This document shows, piece by piece, positions 1 through 7,810 of a stretch of 62,238 nucleotides of DNA (the first letter of the stretch is position 1; every line of letters starts with the position of its first letter). The notes below the pieces were generated by a model that was not told the origin of the DNA, ran no database searches, and worked only from the letters and a program-made list of their open reading frames with translations. A program made the position numbers and the translations under genes. Source of the stretch: JACPPO01 sp965262505 (lineage in GTDB: Bacteria; Acidobacteriota; Vicinamibacteria; Vicinamibacterales; UBA2999); assembly GCA_965262505.1 (NCBI GenBank), contig CBDHFM010000003.1, positions 1 to 62,238 of the forward strand, in the 5' to 3' direction.

Positions 1-110
1 AACAGCATGAACAGGACGTAGTCCTTGTACTGGCTGGCGTCCATGCCGCCGCGGAGTTCATCGCACGAGGCCCAGAGGGAGGAATAGAGGTCGGATTTCT
101 TTAGAGCCAT
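1..110 (-). pseudogene. hsdM: hsdM 5' end (type I methyltransferase), runs off the left edge
   Basis: The minus strand from the ATG at 110 encodes MALKKSDLYSSLWASC followed by DELRGGMDASQYKDYVL, the conserved N-terminus of type I N6-adenine methyltransferase subunits. The frame runs off the window after 36 codons. The family normally continues with FVKYISDKYGDS, and KYGDS is exactly where the minus strand starts at the right edge (62238). So this piece and 62063..62238 are adjacent on a circle with about 19 bases missing. The gene is further broken by a transposon: its remaining part is at 18728..20908. No good Shine-Dalgarno is visible before the ATG. Family assignment is secure; non-functionality is inferred from the split. 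Confidence 0.85.
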
Positions 111-432
111 CGGTTGTGTACGTCAAGTTGTGTCAAATGGGGGTTAAACCTCAGTCGGAAAGATGATCGATAAGTCCCGTTATCGTGAAGGATTCGCTCG
201 CCCAGATCGCCCCGGCCGAGACGGCCATCAGCAGCCCGACGGAAGGAGCGACGAACAGTCGGCTAGATAGGGTTGACCCCGTTATTACCCAGCCGGCCGC
301 GGAACAGGGGGCCACTGAGGGTGTTTTGTGATCAACCGCTGGATCCTCGGCATCCCGACGATGTGTTGCGTGGCGAGTGGGCCGATCACCGCAACTGCAC
401 AGGGAGGATTTTTAGGTCGTGAGCGAATCCAA
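111..432. other. intergenic stretch between hsdM and the partition operon
   Basis: About 320 bases with no convincing gene. It should hold the hsdM promoter: a TTGACA-like hexamer lies on the minus strand at 131-136, close to the start codon. The stretch around 270-330 has the look of insertion-sequence edge debris, but I cannot assign it to a family. Confidence 0.4.
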
Positions 433-774
433 TTATTTAATGAGTTCCGTTATTTTTTTGTCGATCGCAGGCAGAAGCGTATCAATGCAGAACTGGTGCA
501 TGCTTCCGGGAGTATGTTCGGCGATGTACTTGAGTTTCAGAAGATACGGCTCAGGTAGTCGTAGATTGTAAACCTTCAGCACGTCATCACGTAACTTGCG
601 CTCTTCCCAAGGATGGCGGCTCACTTCCCTGTCCTGCGCGGCTTGCGGTTTTGATTCGCGTTTGGCCGGTTGCGATGTTGCTGTTTGCTCCACCACGGCG
701 GTCCGTTGCGCGGCGCCGGCAATGAAATCATCAGCGCTAGCGATTGGCGGCTTGCTGCGCAGTTTGCTCGTCAT
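433..774 (-). CDS. small ParB/ParG-like partition protein
   Basis: 113 residues. The N-terminal ~60 residues are polar and low-complexity (Ser/Gln/Lys/Arg rich). The C-terminal ~50 (YNLRLPEPYLLKLKYIAEHT onward) have the strand-helix-helix pattern of a ribbon-helix-helix DNA-binding domain. Its start lies inside the 3' end of parA (38-base overlap), so the two are translationally coupled. In class Ib partition systems a small protein of this kind binds the centromere and represses the operon. By position this is the ParA partner. The AT-rich repeats upstream of parA are its likely binding sites. The specific family (ParG, StbB or other) is not resolved. Confidence 0.65.
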   Translation of the reverse strand: MTSKLRSKPPIASADDFIAGAAQRTAVVEQTATSQPAKRESKPQAAQDREVSRHPWEERKLRDDVLKVYNLRLPEPYLLKLKYIAEHTPGSMHQFCIDTLLPAIDKKITELIK

Positions 775-1414
775 TGGCGAATACCTCCGAGTAGAACGCG
801 TTCATTTCATTAATGGCTTTTGAGTCCGTTGGTTTCATCTCGGCAACAGAGAGACCGTCGCGCGCCGCCTTACGGTATGCAATGCGATCGCGAATCACGT
901 TTACGGCAAGATTCAGATGCTCGAAATCGCCCAGAATTTCCCCCGCCTCGGCAATCTCCGTTACGGACGGATTGGTCGAGCCACGGCTGATCACGACCCA
1001 AGCACGTAGATCTGGGTTAAATCCCTGCGCCGTCACCACGAGGTCGTTCATACGGCCAAGCGTCCAGATATCGAACTGCGACGCTTGAATGGGCACGAAG
1101 GCCTTATGGGCCACGACCATAGCGGCGCGGAGCTCAACGGAATCACGGCCGCCGGCGTCGATGATGATGTCCTGGTATCGGCTAGCGAGATCCTTGACTT
1201 CCACTTGCAAACCTTTACCGAATTTCTGAATGCAGGCCACGCGGGGTTTAATGGCGTCCTCGTCACGGGAAGTTGTCCAATAGCTCGCGCTGCCTTGGGG
1301 GTCAGTGTCCACGAGCAGCACGTCGCGTCCAGCCATGGCGCGCAACGCTGCTAGGTTGGTGGCGATTGTGGTTTTCCCAGTGCCGCCCTTTTCGCCACCG
1401 ACCAGAACAATCAT
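737..1414 (-). CDS. parA: ParA-family plasmid partition ATPase
   Basis: 225 residues, the short form without an N-terminal DNA-binding domain. A deviant Walker A motif lies at residues ~6-16 (GGEKGGTGKTT, with the signature lysine), followed by the A' segment LLVDTDPQGSAS at ~33-44 and IIIDAGG at ~85-91. These are diagnostic of the ParA/MinD group that partitions low-copy plasmids by ATP-dependent patterning on the nucleoid. The downstream gene overlaps by 38 bases and encodes the presumed centromere-binding partner. The upstream 40 bases hold AT-rich CATAT half-sites suited to autoregulation. Upstream AAGGAGAAGCG on the coding strand is a good ribosome site for the ATG at 1414. Confidence 0.93.
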   Translation of the reverse strand: MIVLVGGEKGGTGKTTIATNLAALRAMAGRDVLLVDTDPQGSASYWTTSRDEDAIKPRVACIQKFGKGLQVEVKDLASRYQDIIIDAGGRDSVELRAAMVVAHKAFVPIQASQFDIWTLGRMNDLVVTAQGFNPDLRAWVVISRGSTNPSVTEIAEAGEILGDFEHLNLAVNVIRDRIAYRKAARDGLSVAEMKPTDSKAINEMNAFYSEVFANDEQTAQQAANR

Positions 1415-1420
1415 CGCTTC

Positions 1421-1470
1421 TCCTTCATATCACTCGATATAATATGAAATTACATCATATCGTATTATTG
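1421..1470. promoter_or_regulatory. AT-rich repeat upstream of parA, candidate operator/centromere
   Basis: CATAT/ATATG half-sites occur at 1426-1430, 1442-1446 and 1456-1460 within an AT-rich stretch that contrasts with the GC-rich surroundings. Position directly before parA suggests the promoter, and binding sites for the small partition protein. Confidence 0.5.
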
Positions 1471-1580
1471 TCTACTAATTCGACTCCGACGACTTTTCGG
1501 AAGATCGTCCGCAGCAGATCGGGGTTGTGATCACCGATGAAGTCGATTACTTTGACCAGTCTTGTCCTTTAAGTTGATAG

Positions 1581-1614
1581 GTATTATACTATATGGTATT
1601 ATATAGTATAATAC
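1581..1614. repeat. perfect 14-bp inverted repeat, AT-rich
   Basis: GTATTATACTATAT at 1581-1594 and its exact complement ATATAGTATAATAC at 1601-1614 are separated by 6 bases. GGTATTATA also recurs directly at 1580-1588 and 1595-1603. It sits between the divergent parA operon and a small ORF starting at 1629, so it may be a second partition site or an operator. Confidence 0.7.
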
Positions 1615-1628
1615 TGTGCTGAATACAG

Positions 1629-1808
1629 ATGCTCAGGAGAACGGCGCGACTCAATTTGGCGAATCCGATAATTGAGATTCCGGCAGCTCGACCATTCTGC
1701 CTGGGATGGATTTTCGGCGCGGGAGACGAATTCGAACAATTCGAGCTGGAGCAGGAGAACACAACGATCTTGCAGGATAATCTTGAGAATGGTTTCACTA
1801 GATGGTGA
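1629..1808 (+). CDS. small hypothetical protein (59 aa)
   Basis: An uninterrupted ATG frame starting 15 bases after the 14-bp inverted repeat. The product has a basic N-terminus (MLRRTARLN), a hydrophobic centre (RPFCLGWIFGAG) and an acidic Glu/Gln-rich C-terminus. I recognise no family. Placement right after a strong palindrome and before repA would suit a small copy-control or maintenance protein, but that is only inference and the ORF may be fortuitous. Confidence 0.3.
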   Translation: MLRRTARLNLANPIIEIPAARPFCLGWIFGAGDEFEQFELEQENTTILQDNLENGFTRW

Positions 1809-1942
1809 CTGGGCTCACCCTCCGCAACTTCCAGCGCTTCGGCGACGTGTCGAGGACGACCAGCGGGACTAGGGCGAGGATCGCTTCATCACCATCGGGT
1901 TCCTTGATGGCACGATGGGTCATCCTCGTCTGGACGCCGTAT

Positions 1943-1955
1943 AACACAATTTGTG
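1943..1955. promoter_or_regulatory. palindrome at the repA start
   Basis: ACACAA-T-TTGTGT is a perfect 6-bp inverted repeat immediately before and overlapping the first possible start codon of repA. A related palindrome (ATTGTG-ATG-CACAAT) lies at the start of the second, broken repA at 5411-5425. This suggests a conserved operator for an initiator-type regulator. Confidence 0.5.
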
Positions 1956-2954
1956 TCGATGAGCACCAAAAAACATAGCGGCGACAAGCGCGGCGGGTTC
2001 GTGCCCATCGGCGACGTGGCCGGCACGCTGCCTGGCGTCGTCCCGCGCGGGCGGGCAATGTCGGCGCAAACTCGGCACCACTTCACCACGCTGCGCCAGG
2101 TTAATCAGCTCATCGAGGCGAGCGAAGCGGAGCCTGATCTCGGCTTCATGGCGCGGCTGCTCGCGCTATGCAGTCTGCCGCGTACCAATCCCGGCAATCG
2201 GAAAGAGTTTGTGAGGCGCAATGGCCCATATGCGCTCTACATGACGGTCAGCGCCGGGGCAAAGCTGCCCTTCGGTAACCTCCCGCGTTTGCTCCTGGCG
2301 TGGATGTGCACCGAAGCGGTGCGGACGCAGTCGCGCGAGCTGGTACTCGGCCGGTCGTTGTACGAGTTCATGCGCAAGCTCGACATGGAGGATCGGAGCG
2401 GGGGGGCGAACGCGGAGCGAACGCGGCTCAAAAATCAAATGCGCCGGCTCTTCCGTTGTAGCGTGTCGTTCGTCTACGCAGCCGACGATCATGAGGTCCT
2501 GGTACATTCCTTCGTCGCAGACCGCGCCGAATTGTGGTGGGACGCGTCGCGGCCGGACACGCCATCGTTGTGGGAGAGCACGATCCGACTCGGGGAAGAA
2601 TTTTTTAACGAGATCATCGCGCACCCGATCCCGTTCGACATGCACACCCTTAAGGCGCTGAAGCGGTCGCCGCTCGGCCTCGACCTGTATCTCTGGCTCG
2701 TCTATCGCACCTTCTCGCTTAAGGCGCCGTTGTGCCTCTCGTGGAAGCAGCTCTTTAAACAGTTCGGCGCGGACCCGGCGAAGGTGAACCATAACGTCAC
2801 GGTTCAACACTTCCGCACGAAGTGTCTCCGCGAGTTGAAGAAAATCAACCGCGCCTGGCCGGACCTGCACTATCACACGGTCACGGGTGGGCTTGTCCTC
2901 TCACCATCACCGCCACACATCCCGCCGGCACAACTCCCACTCATCAGCAAATAG
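1953..2954 (+). CDS. repA: RepA-type plasmid replication initiator
   Basis: 333 residues from GTG 1953 (or 331 from the ATG at 1959). The central block DLGFMARLLALCSLPRTNP, RNGPYALYMTVSAGAKLPFG and LPRLLLAWMCTEAV is characteristic of the plasmid-encoded RepA family (Pfam RepA_C-like). These initiators bind iterons and recruit the host replisome. The C-terminal half (YLWLVYRTFSLKAPLCLSW onward) looks like a winged-helix domain. Three direct iterons lie about 150 bases downstream. A palindrome covers the start and may serve autoregulation. Ordinary length; no sign of damage. Confidence 0.9.
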   Translation: MSMSTKKHSGDKRGGFVPIGDVAGTLPGVVPRGRAMSAQTRHHFTTLRQVNQLIEASEAEPDLGFMARLLALCSLPRTNPGNRKEFVRRNGPYALYMTVSAGAKLPFGNLPRLLLAWMCTEAVRTQSRELVLGRSLYEFMRKLDMEDRSGGANAERTRLKNQMRRLFRCSVSFVYAADDHEVLVHSFVADRAELWWDASRPDTPSLWESTIRLGEEFFNEIIAHPIPFDMHTLKALKRSPLGLDLYLWLVYRTFSLKAPLCLSWKQLFKQFGADPAKVNHNVTVQHFRTKCLRELKKINRAWPDLHYHTVTGGLVLSPSPPHIPPAQLPLISK

Positions 2955-3060
2955 GCCCTGCGCGCCGCGAGGTTGACCGATGTGGGTCGTTCCGGCTCCG
3001 AGTGAAACACCTTTCTCACGGGGCTGCTAACACACCGCTCCTGTGGCGTCTCAGAGCCTC

Positions 3061-3235
3061 GGATGGAGGTTTTCCACAAAAACCTGTGATTCCGAGAGTT
3101 TTCCATCGGTTAAAAGGGGCACATATTATGTGGGCCACTATCGGTTAAAAGGAGCACAAAAACCCCTCAAACTATCGGTTAAAAGGGGCACATATACATA
3201 TAGTACAGATCATATATATAGAACCCGGCAAGTAC
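3061..3235. other. candidate replication origin (oriV)
   Basis: Downstream of repA lie a DnaA-box-like TTTTCCACA (3070-3078), three iterons (3105-3195) and then a run of AT-rich sequence (CATATACATATAG and ATCATATATATAG, ~3190-3220) that would suit duplex melting. This order (DnaA box, iterons, AT-rich region) is the usual anatomy of iteron plasmid origins. Confidence 0.8.
3105..3195 (+). repeat. three direct iterons
   Basis: ATCGGTTAAAAGGGGCAC recurs at 3105-3122, 3140-3157 (one change, GGAGCAC) and 3174-3191. The first and third also share the following ATAT. The repeat starts are 35 and 34 bases apart, about three helical turns, so RepA would bind the same face of the DNA. Confidence 0.9.
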
Positions 3236-3538
3236 GTACAGGCCGTTGGCCTGTTCATCTTCGGATTTAGAAGAACTGAAAAACCGGCCGACCCTACTTG
3301 AGAATAAAGAAATCATGGGGAGCCGGACAGAGGTGACAGAGGTGGACCCCCGGTGCCGGCGCGGGGGCCATCGCCTGTACGCACCGTCCCATAACTCCCT
3401 TTATGGGCCCCTCGACCCCGACCCGCCCGCCGCTTGTGTCTTGGACGACCATCTACTAACCTCGCGCACAGCATGCGCGCCAGACATCGTCCCACCTCGC
3501 ACTCGCTGCAGGGGGTGTAGCCGACACGGCCCTCCCCG
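3236..3538. other. spacer between the origin and the recombinase pair
   Basis: No convincing gene. A perfect hairpin ACAGGCC-GTT-GGCCTGT lies at 3238-3254, just after the AT-rich origin segment, and might terminate transcription or act in origin folding. The rest is unremarkable GC-rich sequence. Confidence 0.4.
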
Positions 3539-4039
3539 ATGCCCCCCACGCCCCGGTGGCTGCTCGCCATCCCCGACGCCATCCGCCAGCTCGCGGCGCT
3601 GGACCGCGACCTCCTCACCCGCCGCGACGTCGAGCAGCTCTTCGGCGTCTCGAGAGCCCGGGCGGCGACGCTCATGCAGACCTTCGGGGCCGAGATGACC
3701 GGCTACCAGCGAACGCTGCCCCGGACGAAGCTCCTCCGCCAGCTCCGGAAACATCGCGCCAGGGCCGCCTTCCGCGGCGAAGCCGCACGCCAGGAGCGGC
3801 TCCTGACCGAGCTCCGGACGGCGCGGCTGACCGGGATCCGCGTGGCCGTGCCGGTCGAGGCGCTCGAGGGACGGCTCGCCAGCCTGCCCGAGGGCGTCCA
3901 CGTCGCGCGGGACCGGATCGACGTGCGGTTCTCCGGGGCGCAGGAGGCCGTCGCGCGGCTCTTCGCGCTCGCCCAGGCGCTGACGCACGACTACGAGCAG
4001 TTCGAGGCGCTCGTCGGCAGGGGAGAGGTGTCCGAATGA
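3539..4039 (+). CDS. HTH-containing hypothetical protein coupled to the recombinase
   Basis: 166 residues. Residues ~25-50 (DLLTRRDVEQLFGVSRARAA) fit a helix-turn-helix of the MerR/excisionase kind. The remainder is charged and helical. The last codon overlaps the recombinase start by ATGA (4036-4039), so the two are made together. Small DNA-binding partners encoded this way often direct a recombinase to its site or set direction (excisionase role), which is the inference here. I recognise no named family. An alternative is a transcriptional regulator of the pair. Confidence 0.7.
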   Translation: MPPTPRWLLAIPDAIRQLAALDRDLLTRRDVEQLFGVSRARAATLMQTFGAEMTGYQRTLPRTKLLRQLRKHRARAAFRGEAARQERLLTELRTARLTGIRVAVPVEALEGRLASLPEGVHVARDRIDVRFSGAQEAVARLFALAQALTHDYEQFEALVGRGEVSE

Positions 4040-5013
4040 GCGAGGCCCTGATGCCACCGGTCGCCCGGCCCGAGATCACCAGGCCCGGCGGGGCCGTCGT
4101 GCTGCCCGCGGTGATCGTCGACGCCGGGCCGGCGGCCGTCGAGCGCTTCCTGGAGTTCTTCGCCGCGCGGATCGCGAACGCGAGGACGCGGGCGGCGTAC
4201 GGGCGGGCCGTGGGGCAGTTCCTGGCGTGGTGCGCGGCGCGGGGCCTGGGGCTCACGGCGGTCTCGCCGCTGCACGTGGCGGCCTACATCCGGACCCACC
4301 CCGGGTCGGCGCCCACGGTCAAGCAGCACCTGGCGGCCATCCGCATGCTCGGCGACTGGCTCGTCGTCAGCCAGGTTATCCCGGTGAACCCGGCGGCGGC
4401 CGTCCGGGGGCCGAAGCACGTCGTCACGACGGGCGCAACGCCGGTGCTCTCGCCGGCCGAGGCGCGCCGGCTCCTCGAGGCGATCGACACAGGCACGCTC
4501 GCCGGCCGGCGCGACCGGGCGCTCGTCTCGGTGATGCTCTACAGCTTCGCGCGGGTGAGCGCGGTCATCGGCATGCGGCGGCAGGACTACTTCCGGCAAG
4601 AGCGCCAGGGGTGGCTCCGGCTCCACGAGAAGGGCGGCACGCGGCACGATGTCCCGGCCCACCATCGGGCGGCCGAGGCGCTCGACGACTACCTCGCGCG
4701 GGCCGGGCGCGACGAGGCGACAGCGGCGCTCTTCCAGAGCGTCGACCCGGCGGGGCGGCGGCTGACGGGCCGGGCGCTCTCGCGGCGTCTCGTCCTGGCG
4801 ATGATCAAGCGGCGGGCGGCGGCGGCGGATCTCCCGCCCTCGACCTGCTGCCACACGTTTCGGGCGACGGGGATCACGGCGTATCTGTCGAACGGGGGGA
4901 CGCTCGAACATGCGCAGCGGATCGCCGCGCACGCCTCCCCGAAGACGACGAAGCTCTACGACCGGACAGCGGACACGATCACCGTCGACGAGATCGAGCG
5001 CATCGTGATCTAG
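4036..5013 (+). CDS. tyrosine recombinase / integrase
   Basis: 325 residues, full length for the family. The N-terminal SAM-like domain (residues ~30-110: NARTRAAYGRAVGQFLAWC ... PTVKQHLAAIRMLGDWL) is followed by a catalytic domain with the first Arg in YSFARVSAVIGM, a beta-strand Lys (EKGGTRHDVP), the HTFRATG box and a terminal LYDRT with the Tyr nucleophile. The second His box reads AHASPKTTKLYD. Coupled to the HTH gene upstream. The pair interrupts the second repA copy, which suggests it arrived by insertion. It could resolve multimers, integrate the plasmid or move a cassette. A tyrosine-recombinase-type relaxase (known from clostridial conjugative plasmids) is a less likely alternative. 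Confidence 0.92.
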   Translation: MSEALMPPVARPEITRPGGAVVLPAVIVDAGPAAVERFLEFFAARIANARTRAAYGRAVGQFLAWCAARGLGLTAVSPLHVAAYIRTHPGSAPTVKQHLAAIRMLGDWLVVSQVIPVNPAAAVRGPKHVVTTGATPVLSPAEARRLLEAIDTGTLAGRRDRALVSVMLYSFARVSAVIGMRRQDYFRQERQGWLRLHEKGGTRHDVPAHHRAAEALDDYLARAGRDEATAALFQSVDPAGRRLTGRALSRRLVLAMIKRRAAAADLPPSTCCHTFRATGITAYLSNGGTLEHAQRIAAHASPKTTKLYDRTADTITVDEIERIVI

Positions 5014-5167
5014 ATCTAGGCGATGGCCGTACGGCCAGGCGCCGCGCCCCGCGGGACGTCCGTGCGGCGCGTCGGGACCGACGCGCTGCCCGAGGCCGAG
5101 TCCGCCACGTCGGGTGTCGTGTGGCGAGGACGCGCGAGGAGGTCTGGCGTCTTCGCCTCTTTCCCCG

Positions 5168-5424
5168 AGGTTGGCGTAGGGCAGTTTGTTGTTAACCCCG
5201 GCGGTCATGGCGAGCGTGAGCGGCCCATTGCGCCAGACATACTGAAGCCGATCGCCGCGGTTGGTGCGCGGCAACGAACAGACCGCGAGCATCCGCGCCA
5301 TGAAGCCCAGGTCGGCGTCCGCTTCACTGGCCGCGACGAACTGCGCCACCTGGACGAGTTGGGTGATGGTGATGGCAGGCCTTGTTCCTTGTTTTACATC
5401 AGAGTGGTGTATTGTGATGCACAA
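5168..5424 (-). pseudogene. second repA, N-terminal fragment
   Basis: Minus-strand frame from a TTG at 5424 encodes VAQFVAASEADADLGFMA, then VCSLPRTNRGD and RNGPLTLAMTAGVNNKLPYA. This matches the N-terminal third of the intact RepA (ASEAEPDLGFMARLLALCSL) but with many substitutions, so it is a diverged paralogue and not a recent copy. Homology stops at about 5168, where unrelated sequence downstream of the tyrosine recombinase begins. The remnant implies a past cointegrate or a replaced replicon. Confidence 0.85.
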
Positions 5425-5425
5425 T
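5411..5425. promoter_or_regulatory. palindrome between divergent starts
   Basis: ATTGTG-ATG-CACAAT is a perfect 6-bp inverted repeat that covers both the start of the broken repA (minus) and the start of the ribbon-helix-helix gene (plus). It shares CACAA/TTGTG half-sites with the palindrome at the intact repA. A likely operator for the RHH protein or RepA. Confidence 0.5.
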
Positions 5426-5639
5426 GGCGAAACGTTGGGCCACCGTCGGCGAGAAGGAGAGGGATGCCGGCTCGGTTCGTGTGTCCGTGTCGTTCGATGC
5501 GGCCGACTACGCTGAGATTAAGGACATCGCTAGGGACAAACGGGTATCCGCCGCGTGGGTAGTTCGCGCGGCCGTCACCAGCTACCTTAATGCCCGCACC
5601 CCGCTCTTCACCAGCGACCGCCGCGGCAGAGGGCGATAA
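5424..5639 (+). CDS. CopG-like ribbon-helix-helix protein
   Basis: 71 residues. The stretch SVRVSVSFDAADYAEIKDIA followed by RDKRVSAAWVVRAAVTSYL has the beta-strand, helix, helix pattern of Arc/CopG/MetJ repressors. It starts within a palindrome, divergent from a repA remnant, and ends 5 bases before the first methyltransferase. Two roles are plausible: the copy-number repressor left from the old replicon (CopG-RepA arrangement), or a control protein for the restriction genes that follow. The palindrome shared with repA favours the first. Confidence 0.7.
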   Translation: MAKRWATVGEKERDAGSVRVSVSFDAADYAEIKDIARDKRVSAAWVVRAAVTSYLNARTPLFTSDRRGRGR

Positions 5640-5644
5640 ACAGC

Positions 5645-7807
5645 GTGCTTTCGAAGCCTATCCCGTGGACGCGTCCTTCAATTCCAAGCCATGGATCGTC
5701 CCTTGTTGCTGAGACCGAGATGCGCGCCGTCCACGTTCGGGCCGCCGTGGAGTCCGTCCAGCGAGCTTTCAACGACCGCGGCGCGGCCGCTCAGCCGGTC
5801 ATTTTGGCCAGTCGATGGCGAGAGGAACCGCTAGCTTCTTCGGCCGCAACATCCGCTCTTCGGGCGGCTTGGGCTCTTGTGAGCATGCGTATCGTGGGCC
5901 GGAGCGTCGGAGCCCTTTCGGCGGGTGCATCGTTGCACGACGGTGAAACCTGGTTCCTCGGAGAGATCCGCGCGCCAAGCTTGCTCTCCGACATCATCAT
6001 CGAGTTCACCGACCGCGAAGCTGTCCACGCGCTTGAGTCGTTTGCGTACGATGACAACCTGCGTGATCTTCTGCCGTACGTCCTTGATGCCAACGGGCCT
6101 GGAAGCCGCGCGAGCGTGATGAAGGATCCGAACACACAGACGTCCCGCCGAGCAAAGAGAGCCACCGGGGTCTTCTACACACCGTCGGATGTCGCCGAGT
6201 ACATCGTGCGCGAGACACTTGGCGAGTTCGGCCAGGTGACGGATTACCCACGCGTGCTCGATCCTGCGTGCGGATCCGGCGTGTTCCTGAAGGCGGTTCT
6301 TGATTCGGCCATAGCCCGGACGCCGAGCTTGAACCGTTCCGACTTCGTCGAACGCTGCCTCCACGGCATCGATGTCAATCCACTGGTAGTCGAAGCCGCC
6401 TGCTTCGTGCTGCTGCACGAATGCCTCCACTCAAACCACCGTCGTCACATCGTGTCGCCGTGGTCACTGTGGCATCGCATCCGTTGCAACCTGTGCGTTG
6501 CTGACGCGCTGACGTTTCTTGTCGCAAAAAAACCGACCCAGGTCGGCACAGCTGCCCTTACCGGTTTGCGTCAACGACTTAATGACTCGTACGTACCACC
6601 GTCGACAGAGCGACTCGACACGCAGGCGACAACGATACCGTTCTCCGAAAACCATTCACTCGGAAGTGTATTTCCCGCGATCTCGTCCGGTGCAGACATA
6701 GTCATCGGTAACCCACCGTACGCGAGAATCCGTCCTCGTGACGATCTTGCGGCGCTGGAACGGCGATTCGCGTCACTTTCCGCTGCCGCCAAGGCCCGAG
6801 CCGATTACTTTCCGCTGTTCGTCGAGATGATGTGGCAGTTTGCCCGGCCAGGTCACAGTTCATCCGGGATGGTCGTGCCGCTTTCTCTCGCCTGCAGCAG
6901 GAGGTCTCAACTAAGCGCCGCGCGGCAAGCTATTGCCGCCAGCGGCGGGCAGTGGCGTTTTGCGTTCTTCGACCGCGAGCCGCACGCACTCTTCGGTGAA
7001 GACGTAAAGACCCGCAACACGATTGTGCTCCGGCGCGATCGTTGCGATTCCACTAGCGCGACGACCATCGAAACCGGGCCCCTTCGCAAGTGGACTAGCC
7101 GCCAGCGCAATCGGCTCTTCGAGACGATCAACTTCACACCGATTAGCGACAACGGAATCTCAATCACCACGGGCATCCCCAAACTCGACGGGCCTGAATC
7201 CGTCCGCGTTTTCGGCCAGCTCGCTCGCCGCACATCGCACTTACGCGAGATGTGCTCGGCCGTTGGTTCCTGCCTGCCAGAGCACGTCGCGCGCAGCCAC
7301 GGCCGGCCGCGCGTGTTCGTCGCTGGCACTGCATACAACTTCCTCAACGTCTTTAGGCCGCACCACAAGCTCCCGGCGCAGGGCGCGCCGTGGAGCGTGA
7401 GTACGGTGGGGGCCTTGAAATTCGCCACCGAAGATGAAGCTGCGCGATGTTTCGCCCTCTTAAGTAGCCGGGTCACGTATTGGCTCTGGCGCGTGAACGA
7501 GGACGGGTTCCACGTCACGCAGTCCTTCCTAATGGGACTGCCGTTCAACGACAGGATCTTCAACGAGACCAACCGGGCCATACTGACGCGCCTCGGATCG
7601 CGCCTCTGGGAGCACGTTCAAGCGCAACAGGTCATCAGCATCAACGGCGGTCGTCAGACCGTCGCGTACAGGCCGAACGCCAGTGAAGACATCCGGAATA
7701 GGATCGATGCATTGCTCATCGATGCCCTCGATGTCGATCCGTCATTCATCGAGTACCTGCACGTGTTCACACGCACCGTCGTGACTGTTGACGGAAAGGA
7801 CTCCTGA
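5645..7807 (+). CDS. N6-adenine DNA methyltransferase (type II, GVFYTP/NPPY class)
   Basis: 720 residues from GTG 5645 (an ATG at 5720 is an alternative). SAM-dependent methyltransferase motifs in order: GVFYTPSDVAEYIV (~174), motif I DPACGSGVF (~205) and catalytic NPPY (~355). The C-terminal ~300 residues resemble a target-recognition module. The size and motif spacing match Eco57I/TaqI-type adenine methylases. The N-terminal 170 residues have no nuclease motif that I can see. Three bases separate it from the next methyltransferase. With the following two genes it forms an operon that reads as a restriction-modification system for an asymmetric site, one methylase per strand. Confidence 0.88.
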   Translation: MLSKPIPWTRPSIPSHGSSLVAETEMRAVHVRAAVESVQRAFNDRGAAAQPVILASRWREEPLASSAATSALRAAWALVSMRIVGRSVGALSAGASLHDGETWFLGEIRAPSLLSDIIIEFTDREAVHALESFAYDDNLRDLLPYVLDANGPGSRASVMKDPNTQTSRRAKRATGVFYTPSDVAEYIVRETLGEFGQVTDYPRVLDPACGSGVFLKAVLDSAIARTPSLNRSDFVERCLHGIDVNPLVVEAACFVLLHECLHSNHRRHIVSPWSLWHRIRCNLCVADALTFLVAKKPTQVGTAALTGLRQRLNDSYVPPSTERLDTQATTIPFSENHSLGSVFPAISSGADIVIGNPPYARIRPRDDLAALERRFASLSAAAKARADYFPLFVEMMWQFARPGHSSSGMVVPLSLACSRRSQLSAARQAIAASGGQWRFAFFDREPHALFGEDVKTRNTIVLRRDRCDSTSATTIETGPLRKWTSRQRNRLFETINFTPISDNGISITTGIPKLDGPESVRVFGQLARRTSHLREMCSAVGSCLPEHVARSHGRPRVFVAGTAYNFLNVFRPHHKLPAQGAPWSVSTVGALKFATEDEAARCFALLSSRVTYWLWRVNEDGFHVTQSFLMGLPFNDRIFNETNRAILTRLGSRLWEHVQAQQVISINGGRQTVAYRPNASEDIRNRIDALLIDALDVDPSFIEYLHVFTRTVVTVDGKDS

Positions 7808-7810
7808 GAT

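Noticed and set aside
1..110. Direct zero-gap circular closure
   Set aside because: Joining base 62238 directly to base 1 gives a frameshift in hsdM and drops the conserved FVKYISD segment, so a short gap is needed.
3556..4035. N-terminal extension of the tyrosine recombinase frame
   Set aside because: The upstream frame is antisense-like Arg/Ala/Pro sequence overlapping the HTH gene. The ATG at 4036 with an ATGA overlap is the natural start.
3991..5167. Minus-strand continuation of the broken repA frame to 477 codons
   Set aside because: Only the first ~85 codons are RepA-like. The rest is Arg/Pro-rich antisense of the tyrosine recombinase.
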